DNA of 64,000 bases, from NCBI RefSeq assembly GCF_001707885.1, contig NZ_MASS01000002.1:1-64000 (forward strand). Direction: 5' to 3'. Position 1 is the first letter of the stretch. Each line of letters opens with the position of its first letter. Made by a program: the position numbers and the translations under genes. The stretch comes from Desulfosporosinus cupriresistens. GTDB lineage: Bacteria; Bacillota; Desulfitobacteriia; Desulfitobacteriales; Desulfitobacteriaceae. Under the pieces are notes generated by a model. The model saw only the letters and a list, made by a program, of their open reading frames with translations, did not search any database and had not been told where the DNA came from. Shown here piece by piece: positions 43,549 through 52,451 of this stretch.

Positions 43549-45792
43549 TTGAATAAGGATTTGAAATATGTTGGACAGACGTTTCCAATTCATGACGCAC
43601 CTCAAAAGGTAAGAGGAGAACTAGTCTATGTCAGCGATTTAAGTCTGCCAAAAATGGTGTATGCAAAATTACTTTTAAGTCCTATAGCACATGGACTTGT
43701 CAAAAAAATAGATACGAGCAGAGCAGAAGCACTTCCGGGTGTAATAAAAGTTTTTACCCATATAAATACACCAAATAAAACGTATAGTCGCTATAGAATT
43801 ATACCTAACCAGGAATTTTGCCTGGAGGATGAGCGTCTCTTTACTGAAAAAGTAAGGTTTGTTGGGGATCGGGTTGCGGCAGTTGTCGCTACCAGCCTTG
43901 AAACCGCCAAGGAAGCCATCTCACTGATTCAAGTGGATTACGAGCTGCTGTCTGTTTTAAGTACTCCTGAAGAAGCGTTACTAGATGACAAAATTAAAAT
44001 TCATCCTGAGGGTAATTTGATCTATCAGTATGACTATCAACTAGGGGAACAGGCGTTACTTTCTAAGGATAGCGTGGAAGTGGCGACAACAACACGTACT
44101 CAAAAGGTGCACCATGCAACGATAGAAACTCATGTCTGTGTGGCAGATTTCAATAGCTCTGGAAAGCTTACCATCTGGGCAGGTTGTCAAGGCGCTTTTG
44201 GAGTTAGAACCATTGTAGCCGATTTGCTTGAATTAAGTTATAGCCAGGTCAGAGTCATTAAAATGCCCATGGGAGGTTCTTTCGGAGGAAAACAAGAAGC
44301 GATCATCGAGCCGATCACTGCTTTTTTGGCTAAGGAAGTCAGACGTCCGGTCAAGTTGATATTCGATCGGAAAGAATGCATTATGGCAACTATGACTAGA
44401 CCGGCGACGAGTACAAGAATAAAAACATGGGTTACGAAGGATGGAATTCTGGAAGATTGCTTTGTAGATACTCTTTTTGATGCCGGAGCCTATGCCACTA
44501 GTTCCGTCGACAATGCCTATGCCATGTCCAAAAAAATCTGCAGATTGTATAGAATTCCTTACTACAAACACCAGAGCAAGATTGTTTACACCAATACACC
44601 GGTGGCAGGTGGGGCCAGAGGGTGGGGAGCTCCAGAGATAATGACAGCCTTGGAAATTCACATGGATGCTGTTGCCAAAAAGTTGACTTTGGATCTCGTA
44701 GAATTTAGGCTCAAGAATCTTGTCCATCCTTATGACAGAGATAAAGCATCCCACATGTCGCTAGGAAATGCTCGTGCGATTGAGTGTTTGGAGAAAGGGG
44801 CTGCCAGATTTGCTTGGAAGGAAAGATATTATAGAATGCCAGATAAAGGCAGGTATCGTCGGGGTGTAGGATTTGCTTGTGCAGCTCATAAAAATGGGAT
44901 GTATGGTGGCTTTCCGGAACATAGTACCATGACCCTCAAGATGAATGAGGATGGCAGTTTTATTTTGAATACTGGTCTGCATGATTTAGGTTGTGGAACG
45001 ATTACATCGATTAAACAGATTGTTGCAGAGGTATTAGATATTGATCCTAGCTATATTACCGTTTTGGAAGCAGATACAGAAAACGGTCCTTATGATTTTG
45101 GCTCTTATGGTAGTAGAGTAACCTATATTTGTGGTGCTTGTGCCTATGAAGTAGCTAAGAGAGTAAAGGATAAAATACTAGAATGTGCGTCCCTTATTTT
45201 TCGGAAGCCTAAACAGTATTTAGAGGTTGACAATGGTCAGGTAAGGATTATTAGCCATCAGCAACAGACGATAAGTTATCGTGAAATAGCGACAACGGCT
45301 AAAACTAAGGATAATACGGACATCGTCATTACGCACACTTATCATGGGACGTCTAATCCTGGAGTCTATGCTGTACACTTTGCTGAAGTTGAGGTTGACA
45401 CCCTGACTGGAAGGGTTAGAGTTACAGAGTATCTGGCAGTTCATGATATCGGAAAAGCCATTAACCCTGGAATGGTTGAAGGACAGATCCAGGGGGGGGT
45501 CCAAATGGGCATAGGCTACGCATTATATGAAGAAATTAGAATAGGCAGTGACGGAAGAATACTTAACAGCAGCTTAGCAAATTATCATGTAATTAATGCA
45601 CCGGATATGCCCACTGTAAAAACGCTTTTGATTGAACAGGGAGGGGATGAAGGTCCCTATGGGGCAAAGAGTGTCGGGGAAATAGCCTTTGTCCCTGTTG
45701 CCGTAGCGGTAATAAATGCCGTAAATAATGCCTTGGGAACTGCATTGTCCGATATGCCTCTCACACCGGAAAAAATCTTAGCGGCATTGTAA
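43549..45792 (+). CDS. Molybdenum hydroxylase large (molybdopterin) subunit
   Basis: A 747-residue molybdopterin-binding subunit of the xanthine dehydrogenase family. It has the N-terminal a/b hammerhead (GQTFPIHDAPQKVRGELVYVSDL, about 7-29). The Moco-binding motifs are MPMGGSFGGKQEAIIEP (about 240), PVAGGARGWGAPE (about 360), GQIQGGVQMGIGYA and the C-terminal GPYGAKSVGEIAFVPVA with the catalytic Glu. The TTG at 43549 is preferred, with AAAGGGG 8 nt upstream. Possible substrates include purines or other N-heterocycles; sequence alone does not tell. Its 2Fe-2S partner follows, but the FAD subunit is far upstream at 21028. Confidence 0.9.
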   Translation: MNKDLKYVGQTFPIHDAPQKVRGELVYVSDLSLPKMVYAKLLLSPIAHGLVKKIDTSRAEALPGVIKVFTHINTPNKTYSRYRIIPNQEFCLEDERLFTEKVRFVGDRVAAVVATSLETAKEAISLIQVDYELLSVLSTPEEALLDDKIKIHPEGNLIYQYDYQLGEQALLSKDSVEVATTTRTQKVHHATIETHVCVADFNSSGKLTIWAGCQGAFGVRTIVADLLELSYSQVRVIKMPMGGSFGGKQEAIIEPITAFLAKEVRRPVKLIFDRKECIMATMTRPATSTRIKTWVTKDGILEDCFVDTLFDAGAYATSSVDNAYAMSKKICRLYRIPYYKHQSKIVYTNTPVAGGARGWGAPEIMTALEIHMDAVAKKLTLDLVEFRLKNLVHPYDRDKASHMSLGNARAIECLEKGAARFAWKERYYRMPDKGRYRRGVGFACAAHKNGMYGGFPEHSTMTLKMNEDGSFILNTGLHDLGCGTITSIKQIVAEVLDIDPSYITVLEADTENGPYDFGSYGSRVTYICGACAYEVAKRVKDKILECASLIFRKPKQYLEVDNGQVRIISHQQQTISYREIATTAKTKDNTDIVITHTYHGTSNPGVYAVHFAEVEVDTLTGRVRVTEYLAVHDIGKAINPGMVEGQIQGGVQMGIGYALYEEIRIGSDGRILNSSLANYHVINAPDMPTVKTLLIEQGGDEGPYGAKSVGEIAFVPVAVAVINAVNNALGTALSDMPLTPEKILAAL

Positions 45793-45853
45793 TGTATGTG
45801 GGTAATTAAGATATGAAAATTGTCATTGTATAAGAGACAAGAGGTGTTAGGTA

Positions 45854-46309
45854 TTGCAAATCGAGTTTAAGGTCAATGGTGAAGAATATCAAATGGATAT
45901 TTGTCCAACTATGAGATTGGTTGATTTATTGAGAGAGAAACTGGGTTTAACAGGGACAAAAGAGGGCTGTGGCGAGGGTGAATGCGGCTCCTGTACTGTG
46001 ATCATGAACGGCAAGGCGGTAAATTCCTGCCTAGTTCTTGCACCTCAAATTCGAGGGCAGGAAATCCTGACCATCGAAGCTTTAGAAAAAAATGGACAGA
46101 TGGACAGATTACAGGAATCATTTATTAATAATGGCGCGATCCAGTGTGGCTACTGTACGCCAGGAATGCTAATGTCTGCCAAAGCACTCTTGATGGCAAA
46201 TTCCAATCCATCTGAAGAAGAAATCAAAATTGCCATCTCCGGTAACCTATGCAGATGTACCGGATATAACAAAATAGTCCATGCAATCAAGGACGCAGCT
46301 GAAGGGTAG
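45854..46309 (+). CDS. Molybdenum hydroxylase 2Fe-2S subunit
   Basis: A 151-residue small subunit with two 2Fe-2S clusters: the plant-ferredoxin type with C39, C44, C47 and C59 (GCGEGECGSCTV), and the helical type with C98, C101, C133 and C135 (QCGYCTPGM, NLCRCTGY). It carries electrons from the molybdenum site to the FAD subunit. TTG start with AAGAGGTG about 8 nt before. Operonic with the large subunit (61-bp gap) and followed by a terminator. Confidence 0.95.
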   Translation: MQIEFKVNGEEYQMDICPTMRLVDLLREKLGLTGTKEGCGEGECGSCTVIMNGKAVNSCLVLAPQIRGQEILTIEALEKNGQMDRLQESFINNGAIQCGYCTPGMLMSAKALLMANSNPSEEEIKIAISGNLCRCTGYNKIVHAIKDAAEG

Positions 46310-46335
46310 TGCCTGGAACGGGTGTCTTCGTCGTC

Positions 46336-46377
46336 AACGCACTGTCTAACCTGCTGGGTCGGAGAGTGCGTTTTTTT
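46336..46377 (+). terminator. Terminator ending the catabolic island
   Basis: AACGCACT (46336-46343) pairs with AGTGCGTT (46365-46372), with a partly paired interior and a run of seven Ts to 46377. It separates the hydroxylase genes from the blaI-like operon. Confidence 0.8.
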
Positions 46378-46402
46378 GTGTCTCCGTCCGGTAGAAATGA
46401 TG

Positions 46403-46438
46403 TTGACAATTATAACTACGAATGTAATAATGATTACA
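46403..46438 (+). promoter_or_regulatory. Promoter and BlaI-type operator of the second repressor operon
   Basis: TTGACA (46403-46408) and TAATAAT (about 46425-46431) form a sigma-A-like promoter with 16-17 nt spacing. A dyad TGTAAT-AATG-ATTACA (46423-46438) overlaps the -10. The same TGTAAT/ATTACA half-sites with a 4-nt core occur inside the palindrome at 2402-2455, which supports related operators for the two paralogous repressors. Confidence 0.7.
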
Positions 46439-46468
46439 CAAGTAAACAGTTAAGCGAGGAGGGAAAAT

Positions 46469-46846
46469 GTGTCTGAGACACCGAAAATATCTGATGCTGA
46501 GTGGGAAGTAATGAAAATAGTTTGGTCAAGAAATTCTCCATTCACCGCGAACGAAATTGTTGATGCGTTAGAGGGCATAGCGGAATGGAAGCCTAACACA
46601 GTAAAATCATTAATCACAAGGTTGGTGAAGAAAAAGGCTCTAGGTTATCAGGAAAAGCGTAGGATATATTTGTACTACCCATTGGTTAGTGAGACTGAGT
46701 GTATCAGGTCAGAGACCAAATCTTTTGTGAGCCGAGTTTTTGGCGGGGCATTTAAACCGATGTTAGTTACCTTTCTTCAGGAAGAGGAATTATCTAAGGA
46801 TGATATTGAAGAGCTAAAACGCATCCTTGAAGAAAGGAAGGGGTGA
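46469..46846 (+). CDS. BlaI/MecI/CopY family repressor (second)
   Basis: A 125-residue winged-helix repressor, paralogous to the one at 2018-2395: ISDAEWEVMKIVW at the start, KPNTVKSLITRLVKKKALGY recognition region, YYPLVSETECIRSETKSF and a C-terminal DIEELKRILEER. GTG start after GAGGAGGG; an overlapping ATG two bases earlier is in another frame. It overlaps the next gene by 4 bp, the classic repressor-protease pair. No resistance gene is next to it. Confidence 0.92.
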   Translation: MSETPKISDAEWEVMKIVWSRNSPFTANEIVDALEGIAEWKPNTVKSLITRLVKKKALGYQEKRRIYLYYPLVSETECIRSETKSFVSRVFGGAFKPMLVTFLQEEELSKDDIEELKRILEERKG

Positions 46847-48888
46847 CAGTGCCGCCAATTTATCTGGATTGTCTTAGCTTCTTTGACTGGGTCTGGAGTA
46901 CTTCTGTAAAGGTAAGCTTCCTAGTAATTCTTCTAATGCTTGTGAAGTTAGTGATGAAGAATCAAATCGGAGCACGTTTGCATTACTTGTTATGGATTGC
47001 TGTTTTTGTCAGTTTGCTTGTACCATGGGCTCCACAAAGTTCATTTAGCATTTACAATCTTACCAACTTGGATATGCAAAAACTGGCTTCTCTCAAGGGA
47101 GGGACGGAAACGCCTTCACGCCCTTCCACAGTAGGCGTTGGAATTATCGATCAAGAAAAGGTTAATAGCTTAAATCAAATTGCCGTGGCCCCAAAGTCGA
47201 GTGTATTACATAATATGAGCGAACCACCTAAGGCAATGCCCAACTACCAGTTTATTCATAGACTTTTATTCTTCATTTGGCTTATAGGTGCTGCTGTTTT
47301 GTTCATGATTATAGGATTAATCAATAGAAGATTTGCGAAAAATATTCAAGGTCTACCAGTAGTTGATACCAATTTAGTCTCCGCATATATAAGGGCCAAG
47401 AACAAACTAAACATTAAAGCCGAAGTTCCTTTAATTAAAACTAAGATTATCACAAGCCCATCTCTATACGGGTTATTCCGTCCCAAACTTTTAGTTCCTG
47501 TTGGCATTTTAGAGGAATTCAACTCTGAGCAGCTTAATCATGTATTTATGCATGAGTTAACTCACTTCAAGTCTAAGGACATATTGGTAAACTGGTTGAC
47601 ACAGGGTTTACTTATCCTACATTGGTTTAACCCTCTGCTTTGGTACGCATTGATAAAATTGCGGGAAGATCAAGAAATAGCTTGTGATTATTTAACTATT
47701 GAAAAGATGGGTATTGTTGACCCTAAGGAGTATGCCTTTACGCTTATCAAGTTAGCGGAGAGCAACTTGAGAGTATCAAGAATTGTAAGTATGGCAAGTT
47801 TGTTGGGCACACGGTCACAGATAAGGAGAAGAATTGGAATGGTAAAAGTTTTTCGTAAAGTACCCTTAAAGTGGTCTTTATTAGTTATTTCCATAGTATC
47901 TGTTCTGGTATGTGTAACTTTGACCAATGCTAAGGTGAGCAATTCCAGTACCGTTGGAAAAGTGGCTGCCGTGACAAATGGTAAATCAGGCGAACCTATA
48001 ACTCAGTCTAATCAATCTTCTTCTGCGCCAAATGGAAGCTTTAATTACCATCAATATCTGACATTCACTCCCTTACTTCCACGCTACACCGCTGGATACC
48101 AGCTTACCTCTTCGCAGATCAGCTGCAGCCAAAACATGCCACCGGATAACACTTCCGGTGTAGGGTACTTAGCTGTATATGGCAGCCACGCAGCATTTAC
48201 AATCTCGGAAGGGCTCCCCAAAGGGATGGATCCGAATGTTTCTGATCGTTCAACAAAAACCCAAATCCAAATAGGTGATTTGCCAGCAACTTTATACGTG
48301 AGAAAGATTGGAGATGCACATATTCAATTCACAAAGGACGGTGTAGAGTATACTGCCAACAATATAATCGGCGGGGGGATTTCAATCGATGAGTTGAAGA
48401 AAATCTGTGCCAGTATAGCAGTTCCAGTTAAAAATCCGCCTACAGACATTTATATAGGAAAAGGGGGTACTTCAGCTCCAGATGGGTTAAGTTTTAAGAC
48501 TCTCCAAGCGGGGGATGTAGTCGTTCCGCGGGGATATAAATTTGATATGCAAAATTCCATGATATTTATTCAAGGGGACGAAAAGACCGAAACCTTTTCG
48601 TTATACTATACAAATACGAAAGGAACACCAACACCGTTCATTAATGTGCAGATGATCAAAGGAGATCACCCATATGGGTTCGCTCCAGTGCCAACGCCGG
48701 ACTCAGAATTTGATACGAAACAAATTGAAGGAATTGAAGTTAAACTGCGTAAAAACTATAATGATAATTTGCCTGCTGCTGTGTTTAAAATTAATAGTGG
48801 TTTAAAATTTGAGATTGCTTCGACAGAATCGCAATCTATTATCGAGACTATGGTGAAATCGATTTTGCAATCTTATTCAAAGCTGTAG
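46843..48888 (+). CDS. BlaR1-like M56 metallopeptidase with DUF4367-like domain (second)
   Basis: A 681-residue membrane protease. Helices lie at about 18-37, 47-66, 138-160 and 345-365. The zinc motif HELTH is at 237-241, followed by FKSKD. The C-terminal half (about 385-680) is external and contains a DUF4367-like domain (about 405-530), then a further beta-rich part with a lipid-exposed-looking GYKFD segment. Like the protein at 301-2004 it lacks the penicillin-binding domain. The two external domains are unlike each other, so the two systems should sense different signals. GTG at 46843 or 46849. Confidence 0.85.
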   Translation: MTVPPIYLDCLSFFDWVWSTSVKVSFLVILLMLVKLVMKNQIGARLHYLLWIAVFVSLLVPWAPQSSFSIYNLTNLDMQKLASLKGGTETPSRPSTVGVGIIDQEKVNSLNQIAVAPKSSVLHNMSEPPKAMPNYQFIHRLLFFIWLIGAAVLFMIIGLINRRFAKNIQGLPVVDTNLVSAYIRAKNKLNIKAEVPLIKTKIITSPSLYGLFRPKLLVPVGILEEFNSEQLNHVFMHELTHFKSKDILVNWLTQGLLILHWFNPLLWYALIKLREDQEIACDYLTIEKMGIVDPKEYAFTLIKLAESNLRVSRIVSMASLLGTRSQIRRRIGMVKVFRKVPLKWSLLVISIVSVLVCVTLTNAKVSNSSTVGKVAAVTNGKSGEPITQSNQSSSAPNGSFNYHQYLTFTPLLPRYTAGYQLTSSQISCSQNMPPDNTSGVGYLAVYGSHAAFTISEGLPKGMDPNVSDRSTKTQIQIGDLPATLYVRKIGDAHIQFTKDGVEYTANNIIGGGISIDELKKICASIAVPVKNPPTDIYIGKGGTSAPDGLSFKTLQAGDVVVPRGYKFDMQNSMIFIQGDEKTETFSLYYTNTKGTPTPFINVQMIKGDHPYGFAPVPTPDSEFDTKQIEGIEVKLRKNYNDNLPAAVFKINSGLKFEIASTESQSIIETMVKSILQSYSKL

Positions 48889-48968
48889 CTTGATCAAGGT
48901 CCAGACTAATTCCCTTCCGACACCCTCCGCCACGACAAATGTTGATTTCCATAAATGAAAGGGAATGC

Positions 48969-49011
48969 CACTCACCGTAGCGTTTTGGACGTTTGCGGTG
49001 GGTGTTTTTTT
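48969..49011 (+). terminator. Terminator after the second BlaR1-like gene
   Basis: CACTCACCG (48969-48977) pairs with CGGTGGGTG (48996-49004), one G-T pair, followed by seven Ts. Confidence 0.82.
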
Positions 49012-49038
49012 GCTGCTTTATGCAGGAAATAGAGGATA

Positions 49039-49167
49039 ATGGTGGAATTAGAAAAAGGAAGGATCAACTTGAACTCAAAGTTGGACGGTATGGTTCCGCT
49101 GATAACGGATTCGTTGGTAATGGCTGTTTTCCTGGGAGTGTTGTTTCGTAATCAAGCGAGAATCTAA
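49039..49167 (+). pseudogene. Short frame, possible gene remnant (42 residues)
   Basis: An ATG frame of 42 codons after GAGGATA encodes a charged start and a hydrophobic end (LITDSLVMAVFLGVLF). It looks like a membrane helix from a larger protein, but I could not assign a family. Inverted GATCCGG/CCGGATC follows at about 49192-49218. It sits in a gene-poor 376-bp gap and may be debris. Confidence 0.2.
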
Positions 49168-49264
49168 ATGTTGGGCACAGAGAAAAGTTGATCCGGAGAC
49201 CGGTTTGAACCGGATCCTGGTGAGGCTTTCATCTGATCTTATTTAATGGAGATGGTAATAAAAA

Positions 49265-49891
49265 ATGAATATTGATAGTATTATTTTTGATTTAGATGGC
49301 ACTCTTTGGAATTCAATAGAAGGAATTTGCAAGGCGTGGAAAACGGTCTTAGCAAACTATCCAAACATTATAGATGTAGTAACACCTGAAGATATGCAAG
49401 GATGTATGGGGCTTCCAATGAATGAAATAGGAAAAAAGTTATTTCCAGATTTAGATGAAGATTTTCAAACGAAATTAATGAAAGAATTCTGTGAAACTGA
49501 ACAAGTTTATTTAGAGGAACATGGTGGAATGTTATTCCCTAAATTAGAAGAGACACTTGAAGAGTTATCTAAAAAATGCAAATTGTTCATAGTTAGTAAT
49601 TGTCAGGATGGCTATATACAATGCTTCTTTAAGGCACATAAATTAGATAAATATTTCAGTGATTTTGAATGTTGGGGAGTAACAGGGCTATCAAAAGGAG
49701 AAAACAATAAAATCATAATGGAAAGAAATGATCTGAAAAAACCAATTTATGTAGGAGATACTAATGGAGATGCAGAGTCAGCAAAAGTGGCAGAAATTCC
49801 ATTTGTATATGCAAGATACGGCTTTGGTAATGTTGAAGAATATGATTACGTTATTGATAGTTTTGAAGAACTATTAACTTTAGGAATATAA
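49265..49891 (+). CDS. HAD-family phosphatase
   Basis: A 208-residue HAD superfamily hydrolase: motif I DLDGTLWNS (about 9-17, nucleophile D9), motif II IVSNCQDG, the motif III Lys region SKGENNKI and motif IV VGDTNGDAESA. The helical cap (about 18-85) is of the phosphoglycolate phosphatase type. Substrate unknown. The gene is visibly AT-richer than its neighbours and is flanked by gene debris and a large palindrome, which suggests recent acquisition. ATG with GGAGATGG upstream. Confidence 0.88.
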   Translation: MNIDSIIFDLDGTLWNSIEGICKAWKTVLANYPNIIDVVTPEDMQGCMGLPMNEIGKKLFPDLDEDFQTKLMKEFCETEQVYLEEHGGMLFPKLEETLEELSKKCKLFIVSNCQDGYIQCFFKAHKLDKYFSDFECWGVTGLSKGENNKIIMERNDLKKPIYVGDTNGDAESAKVAEIPFVYARYGFGNVEEYDYVIDSFEELLTLGI

Positions 49892-49894
49892 ATG

Positions 49895-49942
49895 AATGGC
49901 TATCCCAAATTGGAATGCGCATTCCAATTTGGGATAGCCATT
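49895..49942. repeat. 48-bp perfect uninterrupted palindrome
   Basis: Left half 49895-49918 and right half 49919-49942 are exact reverse complements with no spacer (centre ATGC-GCAT). It begins 4 bp after the HAD gene stop. It would form a very stable hairpin in RNA, but no T-run follows, so an ordinary terminator is doubtful. Confidence 0.9.
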
Positions 49943-50032
49943 GAGCTTCTCACGGAACCGGGCGTGAGATTCGCTCATCTGCAGGATGGCTTTTCTGCGC
50001 TCCATCTAAGCTTGCGGCGGATCATAGAGTTA

Positions 50033-50098
50033 GCGGGTAAGACCGACGACCTTATGACCGGCATCGATGAGTTCGCGGACGACGGCGGAACCGATGTA
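50033..50098 (-). pseudogene. Fragment of an NAD-dependent epimerase/dehydratase
   Basis: On the minus strand 22 codons read YIGSAVVRELIDAGHKVVGL-TR, the dinucleotide-binding beta-alpha-beta start of an atypical short-chain dehydrogenase/epimerase, lacking the usual GATG just before it and stopping at TAA. The surrounding 200 bp (49943-50160) are GC-richer than neighbours and carry no intact frame, so this is a gene remnant. Interpretation rests on motif recognition only. Confidence 0.5.
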
Positions 50099-50264
50099 GG
50101 GTTAAAGCTTCGACATTCTGAATAAGTCAATGCCTTGGTTTGACAATTACAATACCCCATAATATGATAATAATGCCGCATTTGGATCGGTGTGTAAATT
50201 GGTTGTCCGTTAAGTAATGTTTTTATACTAGGGTTAAGGGATAACTAAAATAGGAGAAGAAACA

Positions 50265-52418
50265 TTGAAAAATGTTATCAATATTTATCAAAGAGATCTA
50301 AAAAGTATCATTGCGAATCCGGTTGCGCTCATAATTATTGCTGGAATATGCCTTCTACCTTCTTTATACGCTTGGATAAATATTTTTGCGTGTTGGGATC
50401 CTTACGGAAATACCAGTACAATTCCGGTGGCAGTGGTAAATCAGGATAAGGGCACTGTTTATTTAGATAAAACAATTAATATGGGAAACTCGATTGTGGA
50501 TAAGTTAAAAACCAATCAGCAGATTGGCTGGAGGTTTGTAGATGAGAAGGAAGCTGATTTGGGGGTAGTTGACGGTACATATTTTGCGGTGATCGTGATT
50601 CCCAGTGATTTTTCTGCGAGCTTTGCCAGTGTGTTAACAAATAGCACCAAGAAACCAGAGATTATTTACAAAGTGGATACCAAGGATAACCCTGTTGCCT
50701 CCAAAATCACTGAGACGGCAAAAAATTCACTCGTGGATCAGATATCTTCAAGTTTTATCGCCACAGTCAACGAAACCCTCTTTGTTACGTTTAATAAAGT
50801 TGGCCAAGATGCAGAAGCGAATAAAAACAAACTCATTCAATGGAAAGACGAGATTATCCAAGTTAATAGAAATATGGATTTGATTTTAAGCATCCTGCAA
50901 AATATTAACAGTCGATCCAGTAACTTAAGCACCTTGCTTATAGAATTGAATGCCACTATGCCGGGCGTGGACAGTCAATTAAGTACAATTGGCCAGGTCA
51001 ATGAAAATAATGCGAATTTGATTAAGACGACACAGCAAACCCTCACCCAGTCCTTTAATAATATAGAGACCAATTTAAATAATGCTCAAGCCTCAGTTAT
51101 GAGAATGCATGATTTATTAAGCGGTATAAATTCATCAAATACTTCAGCTGCCCAAGCAAATTCCAACCTAGATCAGGTCAATAGGATCGTTAATGCTCTT
51201 AATGACCAGCTTAGTTTCAACCTTAAATACTTACAGCAATTGAACAATGCTATACCTAGCGCTCAGGTTGCCAGACTGATAGCTTCTTTACAAAGCATAC
51301 AAAGTTCCTTAGCTGATGAATCGAATAAACTCACTTCATTCCAAGAGCAGTTGAACAGTGCTCATACTATCAATCAGACTATGTTGAACCAAATAAACAA
51401 TGATACGACAAATATGAACCTACAGATTATCGAGGCCACAAAGTTATATAATAGCAGCGCCAGAAATAGTTTGAATGCGATTAGCAATAGCTTAATCACA
51501 GCCACAAGCGATGCAGCGAATCTAATTTCTTCGGCCCAGGGCCTGCAAGGTCAAATCGATAGTTTAATGTCAACTGCGCTTGAAGGAAGTCAACTGTCTG
51601 CCAAAGTATCCGGTGATTTAAGGAACCGATTACTTGAATATAAGGATATTATCGCCAGGCTAAGTGATAAACTCCAGATGATTAGTAATAATGATTTGGC
51701 TCAAATTATAACTATACTCCAGAGTAATCCTGAATTGATGGGGAGTTTTGTGTCCTCACCTTTCAATCTGCGGGAGGAGCCCATATACCTGGTGCCAAAC
51801 TATGGATCAGCCATGGCTCCGGTTTATTCGGTGCTGGCACTTTGGGTAGGAACCCTTATCTTGACATCGTTGCTTAAGACGGAGGTGTCTAATTTTAAGG
51901 GAAGTGAAACTTATACTATACGTGAGAAACATTTCGGAAAGATGTTAACCTTTATCACGCTGGCTCTTATCCAGGGATTGATTATTGTGCTGGGAGATAA
52001 ACTGTTATTAGGGGTTTATTCAGTTAATACCCCCTTGCTGATTGTTGCAGCTTTGGTTTCGTCTTTAACCTTTGCTGTTATTACTTATACCTTAGTTTCG
52101 CTCTTGGGCAATTTTGGCAAGGCCTTGGCCATAGTTTATATGATTATGCAATTGGCGGGAAGCGGTGGGACTTATCCCATAGAAGTTGATCCGCTGATTT
52201 TGAGAATACTTCAGCCAACCTTTCCCTTTACCTATGCTATTTCCGCTTTTAGGGAGGCAATTGCCGGGCCGCTGATAAGTAAGGTCATTTTAGACTTTTT
52301 TATGCTGCTGTTATTTGCGGCGATTTTTGTCTTAGCAGGCTACTTCCTGAAAAAACCCCTCTATGAGCGAGTTCATAGATTTGAAACCAACTTTAAGTTA
52401 TCGGGAATCGGAGAATAA
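50265..52418 (+). CDS. YhgE/Pip-domain membrane protein (first)
   Basis: A 717-residue member of the YhgE/Pip family (ABC-2-like membrane fold). N-terminal helix about 16-35 with the family signature LPSLYAWINIFACWDPYGNT, a large Asn/Ser/Gln-rich coiled external region (about 60-510), and about five C-terminal helices (about 520-700) with the GSGGTYPIEVDP motif. Relatives act as phage receptors or in export of envelope factors. TTG start with AGGAGAAG upstream. Paralogue follows directly. Confidence 0.88.
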   Translation: MKNVINIYQRDLKSIIANPVALIIIAGICLLPSLYAWINIFACWDPYGNTSTIPVAVVNQDKGTVYLDKTINMGNSIVDKLKTNQQIGWRFVDEKEADLGVVDGTYFAVIVIPSDFSASFASVLTNSTKKPEIIYKVDTKDNPVASKITETAKNSLVDQISSSFIATVNETLFVTFNKVGQDAEANKNKLIQWKDEIIQVNRNMDLILSILQNINSRSSNLSTLLIELNATMPGVDSQLSTIGQVNENNANLIKTTQQTLTQSFNNIETNLNNAQASVMRMHDLLSGINSSNTSAAQANSNLDQVNRIVNALNDQLSFNLKYLQQLNNAIPSAQVARLIASLQSIQSSLADESNKLTSFQEQLNSAHTINQTMLNQINNDTTNMNLQIIEATKLYNSSARNSLNAISNSLITATSDAANLISSAQGLQGQIDSLMSTALEGSQLSAKVSGDLRNRLLEYKDIIARLSDKLQMISNNDLAQIITILQSNPELMGSFVSSPFNLREEPIYLVPNYGSAMAPVYSVLALWVGTLILTSLLKTEVSNFKGSETYTIREKHFGKMLTFITLALIQGLIIVLGDKLLLGVYSVNTPLLIVAALVSSLTFAVITYTLVSLLGNFGKALAIVYMIMQLAGSGGTYPIEVDPLILRILQPTFPFTYAISAFREAIAGPLISKVILDFFMLLLFAAIFVLAGYFLKKPLYERVHRFETNFKLSGIGE

Positions 52419-52451
52419 GAATCACATTTGATAGATTATAAGGAGACGGTA

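Noticed and set aside
44233..44754. Minus-strand 173-residue frame within the hydroxylase large subunit
   Set aside because: Antisense shadow; composition reflects the codon pattern of the true gene.
49943..49980. Group II intron remnant
   Set aside because: A segment resembling the CTCACG-CCCGGTTC-CGTGAG style of intron domains was noticed, but it is too short and no reverse transcriptase or domain V could be found.
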